A stretch of 64,000 bases of DNA. It comes from Theropithecus gelada. Taxonomy: Eukaryota; Chordata; Mammalia; Primates; Cercopithecidae. The notes below the pieces were generated by a model. The model was given only the letters and a program-made list of their open reading frames with translations, ran no database searches and was not told the DNA's origin. Below, piece after piece: positions 35,431-46,521 of the stretch. The stretch is from positions 100,888,376 to 100,952,375 of the forward strand of contig NC_037672.1 in assembly GCF_003255815.1 (NCBI RefSeq), written 5' to 3'. Position numbers and translations under genes: made by a program. Positions within the stretch are counted from its first letter, which is position 1; the number at the start of each line of letters is the position of its first letter.

Positions 35431-35514
35431 TTAGGTTAGTGCAAAAGTAATTGCAGTGTTTGCCATTTTTTTTTAAGCTATGCAAAGACTGCAATTACTT
35501 TTGCACCAACCTAA
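35431..35514. mobile_element. MADE1 mariner-derived hairpin element
   Basis: An 84-bp near-palindrome: TTAGGTTAGTGCAAAAGTAA at one end and TTACTTTTGCACCAACCTAA at the other, with TA on both flanks. MADE1 is the Hsmar1-derived miniature element from which primate mir-548 family hairpins arise. The loop side has expanded to a T run. Confidence 0.95.
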
Positions 35515-35519
35515 TATAA

Positions 35520-36700
35520 ATCCTACATCACTTTTCATCAGCAATTGGTAAACCAAGAATCAGTGATCATCCTAGGCAAAGAGAACTGGAAAGATTGTTT
35601 TGCTCTTCAGAACAGTTGTTCAAATGATATATCCTGTTGATCTGATTCCATTATAATTTCTCAGGGTGCTTATTATATAAGCAGATTACTAGATTCTACC
35701 ACAGACTCACTGAATCAGAATTTAGAGAGTGAGGCGAGAAACCTGCATCCTTAATAAGTGCCTTCAATGACTCCTATGGTTCCTGATGTTTCAGAACCTT
35801 TGTTCCGGAAATCCATACCATCTAACATGAGACAACGTAACATACATGAACAGGCCACAAAATAGCAAAATCATTTTACAGACTGTAAATCTTTTTTATT
35901 ACATTTATGACTTAGCCCAAGGATGAACGCATAGTAGATGCTTAATATTTGCAAGTAATAATGAGATAGTTTATATACTAGAACAACTGAATCATCATGG
36001 TGACCTAAGTATCTGGAATTTTTAACATGACATCTTCAGTTATTTTTGGTTTCAAAGAAAAGACCTACTCCTTACTTTTTATTTTGAAATGTGGCATAAA
36101 CCTGTTTGATTTTCACAATTTTAAAATGATGGGGGAAAAAAATCGAAAGGCTTTGTGGGAGAAGAAGTACAAATAGGTCCATAAAATATGTCTAAGATTG
36201 ACTTATTAAAAAATAGAGAATCCATAAGTGCCAAAAGTTTTTCTGTGCTTACTGACATATCTTTAATCTCACAAAATGCTCTACCCAGTGGAAAAAAGAG
36301 GGCAGCAGATATAATAAATAATCTATTAATCATTTATGTGAAACTCCGTTGTTCCTAGACTGACAAAATGAAATAAAGATTGATCCAATTTGTTAAGGAC
36401 TATGCCTGTTAGGAATATATTCAGCTAGAAACAGAGGCTTAATAAAATGTAGTTTCTTTTTTCTCACATAACAACTCTCTAGGCAGGTGAGGTGGGTGGT
36501 ATTAGCCTCCCTCTGGTGTCATCCAGAATCCATATCCTTGCTGTATGTCTGCTCCACCATCCTCATCTTGTAATTTTTAGTTTTAAGTTTATCATTTCAT
36601 AGGCTTAAGGTGGCTGCTGCAATTCCTGGCTTTACGCACATGTTTAAGGCTGGAGGGAGCTAGGAAATGTGCCATTTTCTGTTTTTTTTTTTTTTTTTTT
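35520..36700. other. Unique sequence with a possible MER5-like fragment
   Basis: About 35640-35810 loosely resembles a MER5-type hAT element (GAATCAGAATTTAGAG). About 36425-36640 looks like an old repeat I cannot name. No exon is seen. Confidence 0.45.
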
Positions 36701-36720
36701 GGTCAAGAAAAACATTTTTT

Positions 36721-37015
36721 TTTTTTTTTTTTTGAGACGGAGTCTCGCTCTGTCGCCCAGGCTGGAGTGCAGTGGCCGGATCTCAGCTCACTGCAAGCTC
36801 CGCCTCCCGGGTTTACGCCATTCTCCTGCCTCAGCCTCCCGAGTAGCTGGGACTACAGGCGCCCGCCACCTCGCCCGGCTAGTTTTTTGTATTTTTTAGT
36901 AGAGACGGGGTTTCACCGTGTTAGCCAGGATGGTCTCGATCTCCTGACCTAGTGATCCGCCTGTCTCGGCCTCCCAAAGTGCTGGGATTACAGGCTTGAG
37001 CCACCGCGCCCGGCC
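36721..37015 (-). mobile_element. Young AluY (Old World monkey type)
   Basis: A reverse-strand full-length Alu with GTGGCCGGATCTCAGCTC, the complement of GAGCTGAGATCCGGCCAC. Target duplication AAGAAAAACATTTTTT (36705-36720) against AAGAAATACATTTTTT (37016-37031), one difference. The CpGs are well preserved. Confidence 0.95.
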
Positions 37016-37032
37016 AAGAAATACATTTTTTC

Positions 37033-37690
37033 CTGGAAACTATAAACTGGTATTTGCTTTTCAACCTATGGCTCTAAGGTCAGAACTCTGTCACATGGCT
37101 ACCCATGACTGTGAGTCTGGGAAAGTGAGTATCCAGCTTTCTGAATTCTAAAGTGGGCAGCAACGGATAAGGCAGTTGGAAAATGACTTCTGAGTTGGCT
37201 AAAGGACAATGTCTACCACAATATTCTCTCATTACCAATGACCTGGGGCTTGGACTCTAAGAACAGGAGAGCTGAGAGCTGAATTACTGAAAGGGTAGCT
37301 TCACTGCTATGTTAGGCTTGCTTCATCACCTGAAAGTTCTTTCAGAATCTTGGTTGTGTGTTACCTGCTGTGCATTCTAGCCCTGCACATGATATTTGTC
37401 TCCTAGACTGACTGCTTCTTATTCTTTTTCCCTTTCTGGGAAGCAGTATGGTTTAGTGGTGGGGAGTGCAGGCTCTTGAAGCAGAAAGCCTGGGTTTAAA
37501 TCCTGGGTGGGTGGCTTATTAGCTGTGTGATCCTGAGCTAGTTATTTAACTTCTGTCAGTCTTTTTATCCTCATTTGTTAAGTATAAATAGCAGTGGTAT
37601 CTATCCCGTAGATTTGTTATAAAAATGCAATGGCATCACCTCATAAAAGTATATCATGACCATGCTAAGCATGTTAAGTGTTTGGAAAAT
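37033..37690 (+). mobile_element. MIR fragment in otherwise unique sequence
   Basis: About 37440-37640 is a forward MIR: TGGTTTAGTGG, GCCTGGGTTTAAATCCTGG and GTGATCCTGAGCTAGTTATTTAAC are its core wording. The rest of this span is unassigned. Confidence 0.8.
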
Positions 37691-37711
37691 GTTAGTAATT
37701 ATTAATTTCTT

Positions 37712-38012
37712 TTTTTTTTTTTTTTTTTTTTTTGAGATGGAGTCTCGCTCTGTCACCCAGGCTAGAGTGCAGTGGTGTGATCTTGGCTCACTGCAACCTC
37801 TGCCTCCCGGGTTTAAGGGATTCTCTTGCCTCAGCCTCCCGAGTAGCTGGGACTACAGGCGCGTGCCACCATGCCCGGCTAATTTTTTAGTTTTAGTAGA
37901 GACGGAGTTTCACCATCTTGGCCAGGCTGGTCTCCAACTCCTGACCTTGTGATCCACCAGCCTCGGCCTCCCAAAGTGCTGGGATTACAGGCGTGAGCCA
38001 CCACGCCTGGCC
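37712..38012 (-). mobile_element. AluY/S
   Basis: A reverse-strand full-length Alu. The 18-bp duplication AGTAATTATTAATTTCTT is exact at 37694-37711 and 38013-38030. Confidence 0.95.
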
Positions 38013-38030
38013 AGTAATTATTAATTTCTT

Positions 38031-41000
38031 ATTGTTTAGACTTATATCTAGATCTATTAATGTATGTAATCACAATGCTTGGCACATGGAACTCAGCTCC
38101 CTTTTTGGTGCGTAAAGATATGTAATTATGTAACTGTGTGTATGTGTGTGTTACGTTTGCATGATTTGTGAAGGTGTTATGCAGATATAATCCTTTTACA
38201 GAAATGCCCAAGGCCCCTGGATTTCTGCCTTTTTGAGAAAGATTACTCAAGTGGACTACATTTGCAAAAACAATTTTCTAAGAAACCAGATTTTTAAAAA
38301 TAAATTTCTAAAATCCCCATGTTGTCTTTTATTAAAATTATATATTTCTCTTGACATTTAGTATACTGTACATAGACTATGTTATTTTGTTAGATTTACC
38401 CCAGTTATTTCTTTTTGGGGGAGCAAATATTGGTAAAAGATAAAATGGAACCCAATAATATTTTTCAAGAGCAAAATATATGGCTTAAGGAAAAGAATAA
38501 CCTGTCTGAGGAATGGTAGGAAGGACATTTGGAAATGAACATGCCTCAGTGGGGAGGAAGATGCTGACCAGAAAGGTGGAAGCAATCTGGAGACAAACTG
38601 TTGTTTTCTTTATAATTTTACTCCTGTTGAGTTCTGGTTTCATCTTTCCATTAATACATATTCACTTTATAATGTAGGGAGCACTCTTTCTTACCTTTGG
38701 GATTTAAGTAATTGAAGTTAATCTCTTTGAAAGAGATCTCAGTTGGATTGATCTAAGATAGAAAAAGTCATTAAGAGGAAATTAATAAAAGGGAACTCTT
38801 TAAGGTGGGTAACCCAGGTATTATAGTCTTAGCCCCTGGAATATGACCCAGTAGGCAGAGTAAGCCCTGGCAAAGCAAGGCATACAGCCAAATGTTAGCT
38901 TTCACATGCAAAAACAAGATTATGCAATAGTACATACTTTGCTAGGCTATTATTTACAGAAGGAATTCAGCAACATTTGTTTACCTACTTCATTATTATA
39001 CCAGCAATCCAGCCTGAAGGACTTAGCTCATAGATGTCTTCTGAAATGTGGAAGAAATATTTCTGTTTATCATAAAAGCTCAGCTGGAGATTGGAGTCTG
39101 GAAGAGGGAGGGGAGAAGAGGAGGACCTCAGGGAGGCAAGTTAAGCAGCCCAGCTTTTGCATCTTAATTTCTTTCTCTGTGCTTTTGTCTTTCAAGGAGT
39201 GGTGCCGGGCACAGGTATTTTAGATAAATAAGTGGGATAGCAAGAGAAGGACCTTTTTACTGCTCACCCATTTATTGGGTGACAATCCAATGTGCTATCC
39301 AGAATGCAGCATTTTTGAGAGTAAAAGAAATCATACTGGGCCAGATCATAAAACCCAGCATTTTTTAGACAAACTGGTATAGAGTGTATATGGTTAACTT
39401 ACTTTGTACCAAGAAGGTATAACAAACTCACTTTAGAGGACAGTGGTGTACAGTCTGATAGAGTGAGTACCCAGTTAACTCTCCGTGTGTTGTGTCGGCT
39501 TTGTATCAGGAAGCTTCTGGTGAGTTTAGGTGACCCCATAGCAGAGGCAGGTGGAAAATTCCAGGCTAGGAGGCTGGATGGAGTAGATGGTAAACACTCA
39601 AGGGTCAGTGGTCAATGATGAGGGCACAAGCCAAGAGCCAACCATGGGGATTCCAAGGGGAGCTTGGGTTATCAAAGGCCATTAGAGCTGCAGTGACCAG
39701 GACATTGCCCCAAGAAACTGTGTCTGCATGAAATAAGGGATATCCTTGCTTGTTTGTGACCCAAGGATATGTAAGTCATACATTTTTGCCTGTTAGAAAC
39801 AGAAGAGAGGGTGGCTATATGGGATATTAAATATTTTTATTAATAAAAATATTAATAGAAATTGCATGACCTTTTAAGTTATGGTATGGGACTAAATTTA
39901 AACTACAAATGTAGTTGAGTTTCTGTTTTGTGGAGAGATTATTTATGAACAAAATAAATGAGTTACAACTCTTCATAAATAAGTCTATAAAATGTTGCAG
40001 CATTAGATAGTGAGATCTTTTCGCTCTGTATTTCTTTCCAAAAATCTTAACAATGTCACCATTTTATTAAATCATTTGATAGGATCAATACTTTATATGA
40101 ACTATCTAATCTGAGCAGCCCCAAGAAACCTGTAAAACAGGCATTATTGTCCTATTTTATAGATAAATTAGCCAAGGATAAGATAAATCAAAGGGCTTGA
40201 TCAATTCATCTAGATAAGAAGTGGTAGAGCTTGGATTTAGAACCAAGCCAAAACACTCACATGGCTTACGTATTACTTTTCATTCTAAGCTGCCTTATTT
40301 TATCACAAATAGATTGAGATCAATGCATTGAACCCTTGACGTCTAAACCCTCTTCTATATGATTTTAAACTACTGTTTAAATTTAGTTAATTACTGAACA
40401 TTTCATGTTCTTATATTTGTTCAACTAGATTCAAAATTCTTCAGTGCTTCCTTTTTTTCATCTCTGTGTTTATTGTATTATTGTTGTCTTCAGACATATT
40501 CATTGAAGAAGTATTTATTGAGTGCCTATTATTGCCAGGAACTGTCTCAAGTGTCTGATATATATATATATATATATAGATGTATATTCTATTGATGGAG
40601 GCAAAAATAAAATGAGTGAGTTAATTTTAAGATATAATAGAAGGTATTAAGTACAATGCACAAAAAAGTAAAGCAAAGTTAAGTGAAATTGAGAATAGGA
40701 ATGGGTTACTATTTTAAGAAATATGATAAAGTAGGTCCATCGAGAAAATTCCATCTGAAAAATGCCCGAGGGAGTGTCTGTGCACATGTTCAGAGGAAGA
40801 GCAGTTTATGCAGAGGGAAACAGGCAGCGCAAGATGCTTTTGAGGTACATGTGGCCAGAATAGAATAAGTGAAATAAAGTCAGAGAAAGAACAATTTTGG
40901 GTGTTGTCTGAACAGACCTTATAGGAACTTAAAAGTCATTGCAAGAAATTTCACAAGATTTCAATGAGATAAATAACTTCCTATTTCTTATTAATATCCA

Positions 41001-44000
41001 GTATAGCTATAAGAGTAGACGTTGCTATAAAAGTTTTTTAGTGACACATGTTGACATCCAGACATATTATGCTGACATTTTTATTGATGAACCACAGTCT
41101 GTCATAGATTATTAACACATTATTGGCTTATGTACTCAGACAGTGATTTTTATTTACCAGATCACTGGTAATCACAGAGTTTCTCCCTACCATCTTTGGT
41201 TAATTGATGTGTATCAACTTTTTTTTTTTTTTTTACCATCACATACCTCAAGATCTGGTAACACCATGGGAAGACTGTATTTCAAGAGTTTTCTTTTCTT
41301 TTTTTTCTTCCCTCTCTTAACATTATGCTAAGTAATCAGGAAGAAGGAGTTAAGGGAGCTTCTTTTCACGGACTAGACTCTAGGGAAAAAAGATTGATGA
41401 TATTTGGTAGAAGGAAAAGCCTTATCTCTAAAATGCCCTCAGTATTATGTCAGGCTAAGCATTACCTATGGCAAACAAAACTAGGAAGATGAGCTTCAGG
41501 CTTGGAGAATGTCTCTTAAGCTATGAAATCCTCTGAGCCTCCCTTAGAGACCTCATCCCTTCTTAACACGAAGGGCATTCCAGACCCAACAAAGAAGGGC
41601 TTCAGGAGCCATTCTTGACATCCCAGTCCTTTCTCTGTTGTCTGATCCTTTTATTTGAAATTACTTAGTAGATTGTGATACTAGTTAAAGTCTCTGATTC
41701 ATGTTAGTCTGATTTGACAATCTAATCCTGTGTTAGCCCAATGATAGAGAGAATCTTAAAATAATGTTACTTCTAAGAAAGGACCAAATTTGGCACAGAT
41801 TCATAGACTGTTGTTTGTAAATTCAAGGGCTTAGACATCTTCTGAATAACAGTATTTTGGAAAAATTGTGCTCTAAATATTTGGAGTGGAGTTTGAAAAT
41901 AAATGGTTCATCACTAAGAGGTAAGAATATTAAATGTTAGCAGAGGAAAAAACCATACAGGTTGTCCCTTCAAACTTGATAATTGGGAAGTATTAACTCA
42001 TTTAAGTGATTTTGCCATTGTTTGAAACTTCTGAAATTCCTCTTCTAAGATTTGTTTTGGAAACTGTGTATTTTAAACATGTCTTCCAATGTGGCATATC
42101 TTCACTCTTTGAAGGGGTATTTCATTTTTGAAACTACTTAGGAACTACTCCAAAAAAAAGGGTTATGATAACAGATATTTGAGAATAGCAGATAATTGAG
42201 GATTTTTAAAAAAATGTGTAAATATATAGTAATCTTACTTGTCGTCTTGAACATTTTGTAAACTAAATGATAATTCCCAAAGTGACATACAAAACTATCT
42301 CATCAAAAATTACTTCATCAGAATGACTTATACTTTCCCAAAATGACTGCTTTGAAGGACAACATTCATTTGACTACGTTTCTCCTGATCACCTACCCTG
42401 ATCATCCTATTTAAAATATCTAGTTTGATCACTCTATTTAAAATAGCTGTTTCTATTCAAGATCTCTGTTCAGTGCATAATTCTCCTGTGTCATTTTTAA
42501 TAATTGCTATTTATGAAGAACAGAACTGTCTTAATATTGTATATTTCGGTTTTCTCATAATAACAATGGCTATAGCTCAGAGCAAAAAGAATAATTTTCT
42601 CAGTAGGGACCTGTGGGAATAAATATATTTTTTTTATTATGAACCTAATGAAAATCTACTGCATCATATTTACCTACAAAGTAAAAACAAAAACACAACA
42701 ACAAAAACCTAAAAAATAGCTAGTGATTACAAGACATAACACTCTGCAGACCTTTTTCTGTATAATGCAAGCTATTTGCTTATTGTGTTTCCTTTATCCA
42801 GATCTGAACACTATGATCTAGTTTCTGTTGAGGTGACATAATTTCTTTCCTAATAAAAGCGTCATAAATTTAGGAGTAACTTACATAAAGGTTGAGATGA
42901 GTTAGATAGCCCTAAAAACCAAAAAGTACTCATTTTGCTTCACGCTGTACATGAGACTATGTGTAAATATGTGTGTGTAAAAATATTATACACACATTTT
43001 TAACTCAAGTACTATAAGGTAAAATGTTAAATACTGGTGTGTGCATCAGTTGGGGTCCTCTGAAGGAGAAGATGCTGAGAGACAATTAGCAGTCCAAGAA
43101 GATTATTGGAGGTAATGCCCATGAAAGACAAAGGGAGGAGGAAGTCAATCTTACACCTGCAAAGGAAACCAGAGGAAGGGGAGCGAGATAGGGCAGGAAG
43201 AGCCTCAGGCTGTGATGCAGATGCGAGTCAGTATCCGACAAACCAACAGGGGTCTCTAGATCAAAGAGGCCTTCTGGGAGTCTGACATTGGGCAGAAATG
43301 AGTAGGTCCTGGTACCTGCAGCACACTCAATCACTGGCCGGGGGATGTGGGGGAAGAGCGTGGCCTCTGCTGGAAAGCTGAGGTAGACACTGAAGGCAGT
43401 AACATCTGGGAGCTGTATGTAACTGCATTTCTTGAAGCTGAAAAACAAGTTTTTTTCTTGAAGACAGATATATGTAGCACATCTCCATGGCTGCCACAGT
43501 GTGTGTGTTTGTGTTTTGACACGACTATGATCAAAGTACAGTTGAAACAAAGTTCTCTATCATTGAAAGTCTACCCTCTTATAAGGTATTCTGACATTAC
43601 AACACATATAAACATTACATAAGCTTGCCTGATTTTCTTTAATAAAACTATATGCAGTTGACTTGATTTGGGTAAATTTAAAGAGATTGACATTACTAAA
43701 ATATTCCATACTGCTGACCAGTGGCAACAATCTTACCATTAGAATTAGGTAAACTTGGACAACCAGGACAGGTGAGAATGGGCACCCTGGAATCAAATCC
43801 ACAACACAGAGCAACTACAATTACCACTACCACATTCATTTTCCTCTTCATATTTGGGGAAATGAAGAAGGGAAAATGAGATGGAGTTTGCAGAGGAACT
43901 CTAGAAAAGTTTATCTTTGTTCAGAAGTAGGAAAATAAAAATAAAACCTCTGAAAGAAGAACTGGATTAAGGTTTCCTTTGTTTCCCTGGTCGTTGACTT

Positions 44001-45710
44001 ACCCACAAAGGTATGTCTAATATGTAAATGGAATCAGATATCAACCCTGGAAGACACATTGGTAGCATATATTACTAAATCTTATTTTATTAGTATTTTT
44101 ATGTTAATTTTCTTAATATTTTGTGAAAAGTTTAGTATGTTAAAGACTCTGTTGTACCAATAATAGAATAAAGGATGGGTTAGAATAACAGAAAGGCTAG
44201 TAGGGAGTTTTGTAGGTCAGAAAATGCTTTTAACTTCTTTTTAAACACCTCTGCTGATTTTTGCCTATAAAACATATGTAACACATTTTGATACGAAACA
44301 CAGAAATATATTGGATTTACAGATTCTTTCCTTCATAAAATTTGGCATTTGTACCTTCTAGTTCTCATCAAAAGTATGTTGATATAATTTTGTACATCAG
44401 TTTTGAAATGTATAGCTAGTATATAGGTAAATAAATATTTCACATGGTTTATGGACCTACAATGTTTAGAACATCTTCTCAGTGATCAGATATTTATTTG
44501 GCACCTACAATATGACTCAAAATTTGGAATTGCATTGTGTGGCATACACAGGAAAAATAAGTCTTTAACAACTATGAATCTCTAATCTATTTGAAGAGGT
44601 GAGAAAAATGCACAAAATACAAAGATACAAAGAGGGACTGATATAAGGCAATATATACTTAAGGACTTAAATAAGAATAATAGTGACTTTGAGATGGGTG
44701 GGTTGATTGAACTGGTTCTAGAAAATTTGTGGAGAAAATTGGATTTAAGCTGGACATTGAAAATGAGTAGGTTTTGAATAGACAAAGAAGCAATAGCAGA
44801 AATCATGTAATTAAAATGAGAGACATCAATTGGCATTAGTCTGGTGTACAGACATTACAAGAATGATTGGATTTGGTTGGATGACTTACGCTGAGAGAGG
44901 AGAGGGAAGTAATATAAAATAGTTGACCCTAGAGTCCTGATTATGGAGGCCTTGGGCTAGACAGGGCATAAGAGGCAATAACAATTGTCGTAATAATAAA
45001 ATGTAATTAGTGTAGGTTTTACTATTGTTAGCTCAAGCATAATTGTTTAGTATTTCTTTTCTATTCTACCCCTTCTCCAAGGACTCAACCCTTTGTTTTG
45101 GAAAGCTTATGAATGTTATAGACTGTTGAAAAATGTTAGTCTACACGGGAGAGTTTGGATGAAGCCCCGCAAATTCCTAGCTGTGGGAGGATATTTCGAC
45201 CAACAGTTCTGTGGGAGACAGGCCGACTGCTGCTGATAGAAGGCCCCCACCAGGCAGCTACAAAGGCACAGCTAGCAGGGCTCCTTATCATAGGGATGGC
45301 TGGACAGTTGGCTTGTCTGGCTCCCTCCTGCCTAACCCGATTGCTGGTCTGAAAATGCTTGGCAGGCTATAGCTGTGACTCCACTGCCCTCCCTGGAGTC
45401 CCCACATCTTGTCTTTGGCATCTCATTCAAGCTCCACAGATACCCTACAAATTCCTATTCCATTGAATTCTCCTTTCCCCTAAGTCCAGTTGATTCTCAT
45501 ATATCCTTGCCTGAGTAGGATAGTCAGGGTTTCCCTCCAGTCTTTTTAAAATCTATTTTTATGACATTGAACTCTGTGCTCTCATTCTTTCAAGATCTTC
45601 CTTTCTGATTCTCAGGAGTCTTTTCTTTCCTCAATAATCTTGGTTCCTGCACATTGAGAACATTGTTTTTGTTTTTTATGTGGGTTCAAGAATCTATTTT
45701 ATAATTATAA
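38031..45710. other. Long unique stretch with MIR and L2 remnants
   Basis: No exon is recognised. Suggested remnants: MIR (reverse) at about 40080-40260, L2 (reverse) at about 40490-40960 with a TA microsatellite at 40558-40578, and L2 (reverse) at about 44490-44800. There is a 24-bp perfect palindrome at 39830-39853. 45120-45480 is clearly richer in G+C than its surroundings and has no repeat I can name. 43020-43330 looks repeat-like but is unassigned. Confidence 0.45.
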
Positions 45711-45846
45711 TTTTATTTTTTATTTTTGTAGAGAGAGAGTCTAACTGTGTTGCCAGGGCTGGCCTAAAACTCCTGGGCACAAGTGATCCTCCTGCCTTGG
45801 CCTCTCAAAGTGCTGGGATTACAGACGTGAGCCACTGCACCTGGTC
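45711..45846 (-). mobile_element. Alu right-arm/FRAM-like fragment
   Basis: A reverse-strand half Alu (GTGCTGGGATTACAGACGTGAGCC to TTTTTGTAGAGAGAGAG), old and diverged, directly beside the AluY that follows. Confidence 0.85.
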
Positions 45847-45859
45847 AAGAGTCTGTTTT

Positions 45860-46157
45860 GTTTTGTTTTGTTTTTTTGAGATGGAGTCTGGCTCTGTTGC
45901 CCAGGCTGGAGTGCAGTGGCGCGATCTCGGCTCACTGCAAGCTCCGCCTCCCGGGTTCATGCCATTCTCCTGCCTCAGCCTCCCGAGTAGCTGGGACTAC
46001 AGGCGCCCGCCACCATGCCGGGCTAAGTTTTTGTATTTTTAGTAGAGACCGGGTTTCACCATGTTAACCAGGATGGTCTTGATCGCCTGACCTCTTGATC
46101 GCCCGCCTCAGCGTCCCAAAGTGCTGGGATTACAGGCAGAGCCACCACGCACATGCG
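45860..46157 (-). mobile_element. AluY
   Basis: A reverse-strand Alu with a TTTTG-repeat tail. An imperfect duplication AGAGTCTGTTTT / AGAGTTTATTTT flanks it. Confidence 0.92.
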
Positions 46158-46192
46158 AGAGTTTATTTTAAGTCAAATAAACAGCAACGAGA

Positions 46193-46507
46193 GGCCGGGC
46201 GCGGTGGCTCAAGCCTGTAATCCCAGCACTTTGGGAGGCCGAGACGGGCGGATCACAAGGTCAGGAGATCGAGACCATCCTGGCGAACCCGGTGAAACCC
46301 CGTCTCTACTAAAAAATACAAAAAAACTAGCCGGGCGGGGTGGCGGGCGCCTGTAGTCCCAGCTACTCGGGAGGCTGAGGCAGGAGAATGGCGTGAACCC
46401 GGGAGGCGGAGCTTGCAGTGAGCTGAGATCCGGCCACTGCACTCCAGCCTGGGTGACAGAGCGAGACCCCGTCTCAAAAAAAAAAAAACAAAACAAAAAA
46501 CAAAAAA
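46193..46507 (+). mobile_element. Young AluY (Old World monkey type)
   Basis: A forward full-length Alu with a near-intact GGCCGGGCGCGGTGGCTC start, CTCAAGCCTG and GATCCGGCCACTGC. The 14-bp duplication AAACAGCAACGAGA is exact at 46179-46192 and 46508-46521. It lies head-to-head with the preceding reverse Alu about 35 bases away. Confidence 0.96.
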
Positions 46508-46521
46508 AAACAGCAACGAGA

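Noticed and set aside
45680..46042. 120-codon plus-strand frame
   Set aside because: Its translation (SVAQAGVQWRDLGSLQ, FMPFSCLSLPSSWDYR) is the classic antisense-Alu peptide, not a gene.
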